Shown in pieces: positions 34,155 through 44,006 of a DNA stretch of 64,000 nucleotides. A program made the translations under genes and the position numbers. Under the pieces are notes generated by a model. The model was given only the letters and a program-made list of their open reading frames with translations. It did no database searches and was not told the DNA's origin. The stretch covers positions 57,234,759 to 57,298,758 of the forward strand of contig NC_087063.1 of the NCBI RefSeq assembly GCF_963678635.1, written 5' to 3'. The first letter of the stretch is position 1. Each line of letters begins with the position of its first letter. The DNA is from Symsagittifera roscoffensis. Taxonomy: Eukaryota > Xenacoelomorpha > Acoela > Convolutidae.

Positions 34155-35100
34155 TCATGATTTTAGTTGTCTAATTACTGGGTCGAGATTTTGATATTGT
34201 TTTAAAAGTTCAAGTGTAATCTTATCTGTTGGGGGGAGAAAAATATTGTCCATTTCTAGTTTTGATAGGGGAGTTGTGTCAAGTGGGTCATGGATGTCAA
34301 AAACTTGATTTATTGTATATTTTGAATCGTTTGTTTTTGTTCCTGACAAATTTATTTTATCGGTTAAATTTTCTTTTTCGATTAGTGGAAAAAGGTCTTT
34401 TTTATACGAGTGTTGTTTTATTCTTTTTTGTTGAGTATTGTTTTTTATCCATTGTGAGTATGGAATTGGTTTAGAAGTTGATGTGCCTAGTAAATCAACT
34501 TCGTAGTGATTATTTTGGCAATCTAAGTAGAGTGAAAAATGTTGTAGATTATTTATCTGTGATTGATCAATGTCAGTTTTTACTGCATATTTGCATTCAA
34601 GTCGGGGTGATGTTTCATCTTTTGCGAGATAAAATTTAAAATTTTGTGGTATTTCAACTGTAATTTTTCGTGTAAGTAATTCAGGTGGTGTATTTCGACT
34701 TAAGGTATCTGGTAACGCAAGATTTTTTCCTGCTGTCCAAACTTTATGAAGGTTTGGAAATTTTATTAAAATTAGTTGAAATCTATAAACTCTATGATTT
34801 GCATTTGATTTTTGTGTAAAGAGAAATATAATTGGTTTGTGATCTGTGATTAGAACTGTTGGGTGTTTTGATCCAAGTATCAGAAATTCATATTCTGTAA
34901 GTGTATAAATTATAGCCGTACATTCTCTCATTAGAGTTAAGAGTCGTAGTTCAGTTTGTGTAAATAAGCGAGAGTTTGCTGATATAAGGTTCATTTAATT
35001 TGTTCCACTGTGTGATTGTAGTAGTGCTGCGCCAATGCAAAATTTGAAGCATCGCACATTGCATTGAATGGTTGATTTGGATTTGGAATTGTGTTTGAAA
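34155..35100 (-). pseudogene. pol: RNase H and Pol linker of the LTR element
   Basis: RNase H residues are visible: FNAMCDASNFALA (first D) in the upstream frame, then LRLLTLMRECTAIIYTLTEY (E) and TVLITDHKPIIFLFTQKSN (D) after a frame change near 34995, then NHRVYRFQLILIKFPNLHKV and the LPDTLSRN block that closes Gypsy-type RNase H. About 180 further residues lead toward integrase. The domain degrades the RNA template. The shift near 34995 interrupts the active site. Confidence 0.85.
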
Positions 35101-36131
35101 TTTGTTCAGTTGAAAGTTTTTTAATTTCTTCAAATCGTGTTTGGTGTTCAGTGGTCCATTCAAAATTATTCTGTTGTCTGAGGATGTTATAGTAGGGTCT
35201 TAAGTATAATCGCATTTTGTAAACATATTTACTTAAGAAATTCAACATTCCAAGGAATTGTTGAATTTTCTTTTTATTTGTAGGTGGCTGAAGGTTTTGA
35301 ATGACATCAATACGTGATTTTATTGGAGTGATAGTTTCTCGTTCTATATTGTGTCCTAAAAATTTAACGCGTGTTAGAAAGAAGTGTGATTTATCGGGGG
35401 CTGCCTTCAGATTTTCGTTCTGAAGTATTTTATGATACTTTTCTAAAAATGTAAACATTTCTTCTTTAGTTTGTGATTGCATAAAAACATCATCTAAAAG
35501 TGTGATTGCATTTTTCTTGAGTATTAGTGGTCTAAAATTTTACTCATAAAAGCTGAAAAAGCTGCTGTTCCTATGGATATTCCATAGAATAAGCGACTCA
35601 ATTCATATTGTTGATTTCCAATAACAAATTGTGTTAAACGTCGTGATTGTTCATCTAGTGGCATTTGATTATAAGCACAATTTATATCTGCGGTTGTGAA
35701 ATATTCACCATTTATCTTTGTTAAGATAACTTGTATAGGTTCAATTGGCCAATTGCATTTTGATTCGTCAATTAGTGAATTGAGGTATCTAGCGTCTAAA
35801 ACTAAATTAGTGATTGACCTTTTGCTAGAATGATAACAGGGTTAATAAAAGTGTTACCTTTTGGTTGTTCTTCCTTATTTACTGGTGAGATAATTTCGTA
35901 TTGTTCTAAAATGTCAAGTAATCTGTTTACGTTGTCATGTAAGTGAATCGGTACTTTAATTGCTCTTTGTTTTTTGAAAACTGCGTCAGGTTTTAACGGA
36001 AGGTGTAGTGATGAACTAACTTTTCCAACGTCATATTTTGATGTTGCATAAATTGTTGAATATTTTAACAGTTGTTTTGCTAATTTATTAAATTCATTTT
36101 GTGTAATTTGTGAGTGTTCAAAATAAAACAT
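35101..36131 (-). pseudogene. pol: Ty3/Gypsy-like reverse transcriptase
   Basis: The frame 36131-35802 holds KVPIHLHDNVNRLLDILEQY and PKGNTFINPVIILAKG. It continues in another frame with YFTTADINCAYNQMPLDEQS (motif A, catalytic D), LFYGISIGTAAFSAFMSKI, and after a second shift NAITLLDDVFMQSQTKEEMF. The catalytic aspartates DD are at 35489-35494, but the usual aromatic before LDD is Leu. Then HFFLTRVKFLGHNIE and KKKIQQFLGMLNFLSKYVYK, the Gypsy RT thumb blocks. Two frameshifts (near 35805 and 35530) make it non-functional. Confidence 0.88.
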
Positions 36132-36494
36132 TGTTTAAAATGATTGTTGCTCTTTTGTGTAATTTGTTATATTGAATGTTGGTTTAAAATATGGTGTTTT
36201 TGTGAAGTAATCTGTCTTTCTTTTTTCATTACTTATTATATTATTTATGGATAATTCTTCGTCAAGAATTGTTGATTGGCAAAAATCTAATAATTGGAGT
36301 ATATTATTAACGCGGTAGGCTACTTCATTTATAGGTGAAATTGTAGCATTTATTTCAAAATTATCCTAAAAGTCCTAATGGTAAGTACTTTATATGGTGT
36401 ATTGCTATACACGTGTAATGAAATGATGTCGGAATTCGTATTTTTTGAGTATTTCATGGATGAGATAGGAATTTTGAAAAATTTGTGGATAGGT
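36132..36494 (-). pseudogene. Broken stretch between protease and RT
   Basis: The minus strand reads KFFKIPISSMKYSKNTNSDI and then loses frame repeatedly until RT starts. It probably encoded the dUTPase-like or linker part of Pol; no motif lets me choose. Confidence 0.4.
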
Positions 36495-37271
36495 TTAAAA
36501 TTGGAAGTCTGACATGAAAAGTTGTTGTTTATTTTGACTTTTGTTATACTGGTGAACTTGTTTTATTAAGAAATTATATATATTTCCTGATAGAAGTTTC
36601 AGGTGTTTCCGTTGTTGGTTGTAAATGGGATAAAATTTTGAAAAAGATGGTGGTTGTTTGTTTAGTCTTTGGAAGAATGTTAGGGCTGTGTTTTTTGTTT
36701 TTGTGTATTTATCTTTGATATGGATCTTACTATTTAGGCTATTGATTGTTGGCATATATTTAGATATGAATGGTATGCCAATGACATTGTGTTTAATATC
36801 AGTAATATGAAATATTTGTTTAAATGGTTTGTTCAAAATTTTGTTTTGTTCCATTTTTCTTGTGGGAAGAAGGATAATTGGATTTTTCCATAATTTACTA
36901 ATGTTGATCCTTGTGCTGTTGCTAATTTACTAGAGGTTTCAAGAGGTGTTAAATTTGGATGCACGGTTTTGATTTCATTTCATGTGGGAATGAAATTGTA
37001 TTTGATTCAATTTGATTCAATATTTATATTTGATTCTGCTCCTGAGTCAATTAAAAAATCAATTTCAAGATCTGGTGGTTAAAATTCATTATTTATATTT
37101 GATTCTGCTCCTGAGTCAATTAAAAAATCAATTTCAAGATCTGGTGGTTAAAATTCTTTGCTTCTTGGGCTCTCTAAGAGAAATGGAATTGTCCAAATTT
37201 TTTCTCTGGGTGGTTCTTGTTGTATATTTTTGATAATTGTGTTTTGTGTTGGAGCATTGTGTTTCATCTTT
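36495..37271 (-). pseudogene. pol: Aspartic protease with tandemly duplicated active site
   Basis: PREKIWTIPFLLESPRSKEF leads through a TAA into PPDLEIDFLIDSGAESNINN, the D-S-G-A catalytic loop. A 69-bp (23-codon) segment including this loop and the TAA is present twice (37022-37090 and 37091-37159). The rest of the fold follows as TPLETSSKLATAQGSTLVNY in one frame and, after a shift, PFKQIFHITDIKHNVIGIPF, the I-G-x-x-F block near the C-terminus of retropepsins. It is in a +1 frame relative to the Gag end. Protease would mature Gag-Pol; this copy cannot. Confidence 0.8.
37022..37159 (-). repeat. 69-bp tandem duplication of the protease active site
   Basis: Two nearly identical 69-base units, each with TTGACTCAGGAGCAGAATCA on the minus strand. 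The length is a multiple of three. Both copies carry the same TAA. Confidence 0.9.
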
Positions 37272-38731
37272 TTAATCGGGTTTAATTACTGTGTTAATTT
37301 CGTTTACTTCTTGTGTAGTTTGTGTATTATCAATGGGTCCAATATAGTAATTGTGGAGGAGTTCCAATTGATTTTCATATATATGTGAAGTGAAAGGTTC
37401 ATAAATGATAGGTTCATAGTCGTTTTTGACTGTTATCATATTTACAGAGATGGTATTATCTGTATCACTTTCTGTATCTGATGATTCACAATTTATATGA
37501 TTTAGTTGTAATTCGTTACTTCCTGTGTCATCAATAGCTGGGGGGTCTGAAGTTGTTTCTCCATTTTTTGGCACTTGATTAAGGTGTCTTTGATGTTTTG
37601 GTGTGCTACTTCTGTATCGATGTTTAGAATCGGGATAGCGGTTATTATTCCTATGTGGTGACTGGGAATAATTTCTGTATCGATTATTGAAACTTGAGTT
37701 TCGATTTTGTGAATTATTTTGTGATCTGTTTTGACAATTATCATTTGATCTGTGATAATTTGATCTATTATATGAATTATTCCTTGATCTATTGTTTGGA
37801 TAACTCTGATTTCCATTATTTGAATAACTTCTATTTCTATTATGTGAATAGTTTCGATTTCTATTATATGGAGTGTTTCCTGATCTATTATTGGAATAGT
37901 GTCTATTCTTTGGGTTTGAATGAGAACTGGATCGAGAATTAAATTCTGTTGTGTTTGAATTCGATCGTGAATAGTTATTTTGGTTATTTTGGCTATTCGA
38001 TCGGTTATATCTATTTTGTGGCAAATTTCTGTCATTTTTGTGTTTTTATAGTCATGTGTATTAAGTGAATATGCCTTTCGAACTAGTGTTTCGATTCGTA
38101 CTGCTAATTGTTTAATTGTTTCTCTTGGTAATCTGCGGACTTCGTTGCATAAAACTCTTTGATGTTGTTTGTTTCTTTCAGAATCAAACATTTTTGAAAA
38201 TTCTTGTATGAATCTTTTCCAGTCTGATTTTATTTCTATGGGTAATACTGAAAACAATTTTTGAGCTTCGCCATCTAGTGTTGTTTGTATCAACGCTGTG
38301 CGTCTATGTATCCAATTTTGATGTAGTGGCGTATTAATTGGTTCGGGTCCTATATTTAAAATTAAATTTGCTGTTACTGCATTTAAATAATCTTCTACAG
38401 AATATTCAGGGTCTGTTCCTGTAAATACCATTAATTGTTTATTCGATGTTATTGATGATCCACCCATGAGGTATGGAGTCATAGTCATCTGTAGTGATTC
38501 TGCGGCATTTGGCATTTGTGAAAAATGTGAAAGTTGATTTTTTTTGATTTCATGTCGCTGAAGGTAATAAGGAAGCGGTATTTCATTTTGCATTTGAGTT
38601 GGTTGATAAGAATGCATTAACATTGGGTTTATTGGTTGAATTGGTTGAAAAGACTGTGCGTTAAATGGGTTCTGTATATGAATTTGTTGTGGATTTTGTA
38701 TATCTGTTGGATTTTGTGGGTAAATTTTCAT
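37272..38731 (-). pseudogene. gag: Gag capsid and Arg/Asn/Ser-rich nucleocapsid
   Basis: The capsid frame from ATG 38731 is Gln/Pro/Asn rich, then MVFTGTDPEYSVEDYLNAVT, WIHRRTALIQTTLDGEAQKL, DWKRFIQEFSKMFDSERNKQ and LPRETIKQLAVRIETLVRKA, the Gag capsid pattern of Gypsy-like elements. Near 38040 the real frame moves -1 into NRYNRSNSQNNQNNYSRSNS and about 130 residues of R/N/S/Y repeats, ending in an acidic tail with TGSNELQLNHINCESSDTES. There are no CCHC zinc knuckles; the repeat region probably binds RNA through arginines. The frame change lies close to ACTATAAAAACACAAAAATG, so programmed slippage is conceivable, but a simple indel is as likely. Confidence 0.75.
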
Positions 38732-38761
38732 ATTTTGAGATGGTTGAGATTGTCGCGTTCT

Positions 38762-39682
38762 CTATTTGCGATATTCTTTAGTATATGGTGCAAAAATATC
38801 TAGTTGATGATAATCATCATCATCAGATGATAAATATTTTGTGTTATATGGTGTATGTTGTTTATTTTTATTCTGTTGAAAAAATGGGTAATTTTCACTA
38901 TAAACCTGTGTAGGTTGTGGATTATCTGGAAAGTTTACTGAATTGGTTGATGTTTTTGGGAGATTCCAATAATGGGAACATACGTGATTTAAATTTTGTG
39001 TATTTTTTCGAGGAGGTTGATTTGTTTTTGGTTGGTGAGCATAATTATAATTGTGTTCTGCGAAAGTGTTTCTTGTGAACGTTTTTCGTGTTTTTGACGG
39101 TATTGTCAATGGTCTATACGTTTGATAGTCCATATGTGAATATTTCGGAGCAACTGAAGGTTTAACGGTTGATTTCAAGGTTAGCTGTGTTATTGATGTA
39201 TTTGTATTTCTTGGTGTTGTCAGATTTGGGTGTATTGGTGAAATACTTTGTTGTGTAGTTGTTGCTGTTGTTTGGACGATTTCTTCATTTATGAAGTGTG
39301 ATGGTGTTTGAATATCTTGCTGTGTAAGATTTCTGGTTCCATTGAGATTTTCATTTTGTTTGACTGTTGAATTTAAGCTGTTGTTTCGTGTATCAGGTAA
39401 AAATGTATTATAATTTAATGGTGTTGCGTCAATTGTTAATGGTATTAATCTAACATAATATCTGTGGAAAGATATTGTACTTATTGCCTGACTCGAGATA
39501 TCTTGTGGAATATTTAGAAATGCTGGATGAGACCAGTCAGGGTCCCACACGTAATCTGATTGTACTGAAAGGACAGTGTCGTCATTGGTATTTTGAGGTC
39601 TGAAATTTTTTCTTGCTTGTGAAAATAAATCTAAATTGTGGGTGAAATAATCTATATAAACCAGGCTAAAATCTTTTGTAAA
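38762..39682 (-). CDS. Gag N-terminal (matrix-like?) region, in frame with capsid across a TAG
   Basis: Open from just after a TGA (39683-39685) for about 306 codons. It has no early ATG; GTG at 39550 is not credible in a eukaryote. It contains QSDYVWDPDWSHPAFLNIPQ and ISFHRYYVRLIPLTIDATPL, then Thr/Asn/Gln-rich sequence and an SSDDDDYHQLDIFAP stretch near the end. A single TAG at 38762-38764 separates it from the capsid ATG 30 bases on, in the same frame, so one longer Gag reading through TAG is likely. The upstream 173-aa ORF is +1 to it. Confidence 0.55.
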   Translation of the reverse strand, partial: FTKDFSLVYIDYFTHNLDLFSQARKNFRPQNTNDDTVLSVQSDYVWDPDWSHPAFLNIPQDISSQAISTISFHRYYVRLIPLTIDATPLNYNTFLPDTRNNSLNSTVKQNENLNGTRNLTQQDIQTPSHFINEEIVQTTATTTQQSISPIHPNLTTPRNTNTSITQLTLKSTVKPSVAPKYSHMDYQTYRPLTIPSKTRKTFTRNTFAEHNYNYAHQPKTNQPPRKNTQNLNHVCSHYWNLPKTSTNSVNFPDNPQPTQVYSENYPFFQQNKNKQHTPYNTKYLSSDDDDYHQLDIFAPYTKEYRK

Positions 39683-39707
39683 TCATGTTTAGTAAAATTT
39701 TCGCGAA

Positions 39708-40229
39708 TTATATGTAGAAAAGTTGAAAATACTGTGATTTCATTTCGTACTTTTGTATGTTTTGGATGTTTCGGTTGGTGATATACTTTGAATTTCGGTT
39801 TTTTTCTAATATAGATATATAACTAGATATTACTACAAAAACTTCGTTAGTGAATATGGAGTTTGCTCTTTGTGAATTATGATATTGTATGCTTTTGATA
39901 TATTCTATGAATACTTTTGAAAATTCTAATTCAATATCGTCTGTTTGAATTACATATTTACGATGGGCTGTATTTGGTGTGCTAAATTCTATGGTGTAGG
40001 TTCCGTATTGTTGCGTTAGATTACATATGTCTTTCAAATAAAGTTCAATAATTTGTCTTTTATTTTTTACATCCAGTAATTCTGCTTTGCATGGACTGAT
40101 TCCTGTTTCAAACAAATTTACGAGTAAGTTTTTACAAAATCGTGTTTGTCCTCTATCATAGAGTGAATCTATAAGAAAGGGAAAAACTGCTTCTTCATCT
40201 GGACTTTCGTCACTTTGAGTATGGCTCAT
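39708..40229 (-). CDS. Unknown 173-aa ORF upstream of Gag (ORF C)
   Basis: Starts MSHTQSDESPDEEAVFPFLI and contains TRFCKNLLVNLFETGISPCK, KDICNLTQQYGTYTIEFSTP and VVISSYISILEKN. Mixed composition, probably globular. It overlaps the end of ORF B by 20 bases in a different frame. It ends 26 bases before the Gag N-terminal frame opens, in the frame just before it (+1). It is either a separate accessory protein or the true start of Gag. Family unknown. Confidence 0.5.
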   Translation of the reverse strand: MSHTQSDESPDEEAVFPFLIDSLYDRGQTRFCKNLLVNLFETGISPCKAELLDVKNKRQIIELYLKDICNLTQQYGTYTIEFSTPNTAHRKYVIQTDDIELEFSKVFIEYIKSIQYHNSQRANSIFTNEVFVVISSYISILEKNRNSKYITNRNIQNIQKYEMKSQYFQLFYI

Positions 40230-40569
40230 TTTTGCGTTTGATGACTGTTAATATATTTCTATCAATGTGTCTAATTGGTTGATTCCAATTATACAGGTGT
40301 ACTGGTTTGTGTTTATATTGCTTTTCTATTCTTCTTTTTCCTCTTTTTGATGAATTTGAAGTTGTTTCTGAGTAGGAAAAACATAATTGATCATGAATGG
40401 GACACTTTTTTTCTATTGATTCTTTTAATTTGTATAGTTCTTCCAAACTGTTGGCTTCTGATTCAGAAAATGCGTTTCTATTTTTTGAAAATCTTTTTCG
40501 GGTGATTTGTCTTTGTTTGTTTATAAATTTTCTTTTTTTTTGTTTGTCGTTTTGTTCGAATGAATCCAA
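40210..40569 (-). CDS. Unknown basic 119-aa ORF (ORF B)
   Basis: A Lys/Arg-rich start (KQKKRKFINKQRQITRKRFS) is followed by SEANSLEELYKLKESIEKK and a Cys/His patch CPIHDQLC. The basic run resembles an arginine-rich nucleic-acid-binding or nuclear-import region. It overlaps ORF A by 92 bases and ORF C by 20 bases, each in a different frame. Position between leader and Gag is unusual for Gypsy elements. Confidence 0.45.
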   Translation of the reverse strand: MDSFEQNDKQKKRKFINKQRQITRKRFSKNRNAFSESEANSLEELYKLKESIEKKCPIHDQLCFSYSETTSNSSKRGKRRIEKQYKHKPVHLYNWNQPIRHIDRNILTVIKRKNEPYSK

Positions 40570-40672
40570 CTGTTTGTGTATGTGGAGGGATTACAGGATC
40601 GTATTTTTGGTTATCTATTTCACAATTGTGTAGAACGATTGTTTGTTTATTTCCTAAATTTTTGAATGACAT
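40478..40672 (-). CDS. Small 64-aa ORF (ORF A)
   Basis: MSFKNLGNKQTIVLHNCEID, then PVIPPHTQTVGF and a Lys-rich end. It is the first ATG ORF of length in the element transcript. Very short and AT-driven Lys content make it doubtful. Confidence 0.3.
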   Translation of the reverse strand: MSFKNLGNKQTIVLHNCEIDNQKYDPVIPPHTQTVGFIRTKRQTKKKKIYKQTKTNHPKKIFKK

Positions 40673-41901
40673 TTTAGGATGAGGGTTGCAAGAAGTTGTT
40701 AGTTATTTTTTTTTCCTAGACTGTTAGTCCTTACGATTTTTTGGTTAGCTTAACCTGGGTCTTTTTGTTCAGGGTTGGAGAGAAAAGTATATTGATTCCG
40801 GAGAATGATTTTCTATTTTCTCGTGGTTAATCTAAGTTAAGGTGTTAACCTACTTAATCTTACTTAGGGGTAGTGATTGTGTTCAAGGGTTGGAGAATTT
40901 TAAATCGATCCACAAGGTTCAGGTATAACTAGAACGCAAGTAGTTCGTTAGATACTATTTTAAACTTACTAAGTCTAAAATCTATCCTTGGTCTGTTAAG
41001 AGGAGGGTTCAAGTGAAGGATGAATAACCGAAGTTCTTCACTGTTTAACTTAATTTGAATGGTTAGTTTTATTTAAAAATTTCTATTAGTCCTGGGTCTT
41101 TTGGAAAGGTTGGATAGTGAATCGACGTTTGAGGTCGTTAGACACTTGCTAAGTGGGTGGGGGAGAACAAAATTGTTCTTTTTGATCCAAAGATAGGCCT
41201 TGATGATCAGATTTTAAATTTAGTGAGATACAAAATTTATAAAGATCCAAGGATAAGCCTTGATGATCTGATTTTTAAAATTAAGTGAATTTAAATTTAA
41301 AATGGTTTAAATTTGTTTAATAAAATGATATAGTTTGTTAATGATGTTAGTGAGCTTATGATTGCTGTTATGTTTAGGTGATGAAGCTGGAACAACAAGA
41401 TAGTTTATGATTACTAACTATTTATTGTCATGCTACTAATTTTTATTTTTATTTTCAATAAATATTTTTCAAATATGTTTTATAGAATACTGCAGAAATT
41501 AGGAAAACGATCTGAGATCTTTTTATCAATCGTTATTGTACAATAATAATTTTGTTTAGCGCCTGAAATGATTATGAAGATTTACTTCAAAATTTTATGT
41601 TTGCAAATGAAAATCTAAATTCATTTTTAATAAGATTCTAAAGATAAAAGTTTGTGTTGGCTTTTGCCGTACAACCATAAAACTAAATGGTAAGTTTCTA
41701 CGTAGTCGTATATTGTCTCTTGTCCGAGGTCTTCTTCCAATACCGGGTAGTTCTAGTATTGTGCGGAATATCGGATCTGATCTATTGAGTCGTAGAAACA
41801 TTTCATTTAAGTTATTATCGTGTAACATTATGAAAATGTTTTGTCTAAATTCTAATCTATTTTTGGTTAATTCTAAGCTATTGAGGTCTTATTCGAGACT
41901 T
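40673..41901 (-). other. Long 5' leader of the LTR element
   Basis: About 1.2 kb with no supportable ORF except a doubtful 77-codon one at 41595-41828. CCTGGGTCTTTT and GGTTGGA words recur (40748, 40878, 41092). A 50-60-base segment around GCCTTGATGATC(A/T)GATTTT is repeated at 41190 and 41240. A packaging signal would be expected here but cannot be located by eye. Confidence 0.5.
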
Positions 41902-41913
41902 ATGGTCGCACCA
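41902..41913 (-). promoter_or_regulatory. Primer-binding-site-like sequence
   Basis: On the minus strand TGGTGCGACCAT begins two bases after the 5' LTR. The TGG start is complementary to a tRNA CCA end. I cannot say which tRNA. Confidence 0.6.
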
Positions 41914-41915
41914 AA

Positions 41916-42325
41916 TGAACTAGGACCGATGTGGTTAACTCATAGAGTAATTTCGGATAGGGTAAACCGTCTGCTCGCCACGCTATCTTATTTTCGGCCG
42001 GATAGATTCGTGCAACTTCTTAGTCTAATACCGATCCTAATCTTACTCTTATATCTACTAGTCTCAGGGTGTTTAACTAGTCTGTGCTAGGCTCAATAGA
42101 TCTAGAGTATACTGGCTTATTGCAACTGCTGAACTTCTCTTGGAGAGGCAACTAACTTCTAAGTTAAATTCAAATCTCTCTGGTGCTGAAATTCCAAGTA
42201 AATTCAGCACTTACAAATAAGTGAGTTGTTAGTTGGATGGATTATGATTGGTTAACATTAAATATTTTACAGTGGTAAAATATCTAACTTATCCAATAAT
42301 AAAATGTATATTAGATCAGGTTCCA
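41916..42325 (-). repeat. 5' LTR (right end on the plus strand)
   Basis: 410 bases, TG...CA on the minus strand, aligned with 24564-24973 without indels. As the upstream LTR it would hold the promoter; ATATAAGAG on the minus strand is the only TATA-like word I see. Confidence 0.9.
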
Positions 42326-43314
42326 ATTTTCAATTCATATTTTGTTTTCCCATAGTCTATCATTGCTGAAGTAGTCATTGTACATGCTAGCTAGACCTTT
42401 TGTTACATAATTGATTTGTATATTTTTCAATGAAGCAGCTTGAACTCAAAATACAAGAAAGGCTGCTTCCATATTAAAAAAAAAACGGAACCGATTACTT
42501 TGCTTTTTAGTTTGCTTCATTGTAACGAATAAAAATATCTTGAAAAAAAATAGTTTAACTGAGAAAATATCATTTAAAAAAATCTCTGATCTTTCTTAAC
42601 AAAGTTATCAAAGTTCAAAAAACGCAAATTTATTTTATGCTTTTAACGCTTTTTAGCGGATAATTAAATCCCAAAAAAAAACATTAAAAACCTGAGAGTT
42701 AAGAATTACAAGAGCTAACATTTTATCTAATTAATTTTTAATTATTGTTATAATTGTTACCATTGTTAGCATTATCACATTGTTATCGTTGTTATCATTA
42801 AAATTTTCTGTTTGATCCTGCTCTCATAGAGAAAAGGGAACATTTTATATACAATGTTTTACTTATCTAACACCAAGTAGGACTTCAAATAACACATTTA
42901 AATGGGAAGACACGTTAGATAAACCCATAGAACCCATTAGAGACCAAATTAACTAAAATTTTCAACCATTTAATCTCTTTTTTTCCACCTTTATCAGGGT
43001 TAATAATCGATGGAATAGTTTTCTCAGCGTTGTTCTAATGTTTTTGCATTGCTGATAATTGCTTATTCAACCATGATCCAAGACTGGTTAAGCATTGAAA
43101 TTTGCATTCATTTTTGACTGATGAATCATAATTTTGCATGAAGGTAACCTTAATGATTCGATCAATGGATCATCAATGCAATTTGCTTATCAAAACTGTT
43201 TAAGTGAAGTTTCAAAAAACCCAACACTGCAGTAAAAAAAAACAGTATGTACAGTGCCACTTTAACTATTTCGTCGTAGGGATGTTGTTTTAAGTTTCGC
43301 ATTATCTACTTTTC

Positions 43315-43475
43315 GACCGCGTGCACGCCCTTCCAAATCGAACAGATTTCAATGCCACAAAAAGTCTCTTCCAAATTCCAGATGGACCAGCTATTCTAAT
43401 CTACGCACTTTTCGGCTGCGTACACGCCCTTCCAAATCGAACATATTTCAAAGCCACAACAAGACTGCTCGTATT
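43315..43475. repeat. Direct repeat with GCGTGCACGCCCTTCCAAATCG
   Basis: TTTTCGACCGCGTGCACGCC recurs as TTTTCGGCTGCGTACACGCC about 90 bases on, and a third, weaker form (TTTTCGGCCGCGTGTAAGCC) lies at 44825 just right of the transposon. The same arrangement is at 46150-46310 and 47570. The 60-110-codon ORFs here arise from the repeat. Confidence 0.7.
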
Positions 43476-43639
43476 AGGACAAAGCCCTGAATGTTCCGAC
43501 TGCCTTTTGAGGTTTTATGGAGCAGTAATAACATTAAAAAATTAAATATAAAAAAAATGAAATTTTTTTCTTATTAAAATTGAAATTTCTTTATGAAAAT
43601 CAACACCCCACTCGCCATGCAAAGTACAAAAGGATAGAT

Positions 43640-43960
43640 TTCGCTCCTTGTAAAAAATCAATAATTGCAAATAAGCTTCTTTCAACCAATTTGGAGTGAT
43701 TTCCAAGGCGGAATAAATCACAGCTTACTCGTTATTAGAGCGAAACATATCGCGATTTAATTGTCCCGTATCTAAAACACCATAACTTTATTAAAAACTA
43801 TCACAGGTGAAATATCTTTTCAAATTTAAGCTCAGGACAACAATACCTTTTGAATGATAAAAAAAATCCGTCAAAAATGGCTAGTTAAAAAGTCGAAATT
43901 TGTCTGAAGAAAAAAAACCCACTCCGAACACAAACATTTCGTTACTTTCGTATCGAAAGT
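43640..43960 (+). repeat. Dispersed repeat family (five copies in the window)
   Basis: A segment with CTTCTTTCAACCAATTTGGA, TTTAAGCTCAGGACAACAAT and AAAAGTCGAAATTTGTCTGA also occurs at 46430-46720, 50675-50960 and, in part, 54640-54760. An inverted copy is at 47890-48135. No coding potential. Confidence 0.65.
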
Positions 43961-44006
43961 CGGGACAAAAAGTCACAAAAAATATACAAATAAGCCTGTT
44001 GTTATA

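Larger units (their letters stand above)
24564..42325 (-). mobile_element. 17.8-kb envelope-bearing Ty3/Gypsy-like LTR element (endogenous retrovirus-like)
   Basis: Two 410-bp LTRs with TG...CA ends lie at 24564-24973 and 41916-42325. ATTT at 24560-24563 and 42326-42329 is the target duplication. The undisturbed site GCAGTCATTTTCAATTC is present at about 45155 in the other copy of the surrounding duplication. All element genes are on the minus strand: small ORFs, Gag, protease, RT, RNase H, integrase, two unknown long ORFs and an env-like gene. The LTRs differ at about 22 of 410 positions by my manual alignment, with no indels. The length is more than twice that of a usual Gypsy element. Most frames carry stops or shifts. 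Confidence 0.9.

Noticed and set aside
37502-38000. Ile/His-rich C-terminal part of the 409-aa frame after about 38030
   Set aside because: It is the wrong-frame reading of the Arg/Asn/Ser repeat region; the real Gag continues in the -1 frame.
41885-41914. A tRNA 3' half next to the 5' LTR
   Set aside because: The T-arm-like stem has a six-base loop and the acceptor side does not pair with anything upstream. Only a primer-binding-site-like match is supportable.
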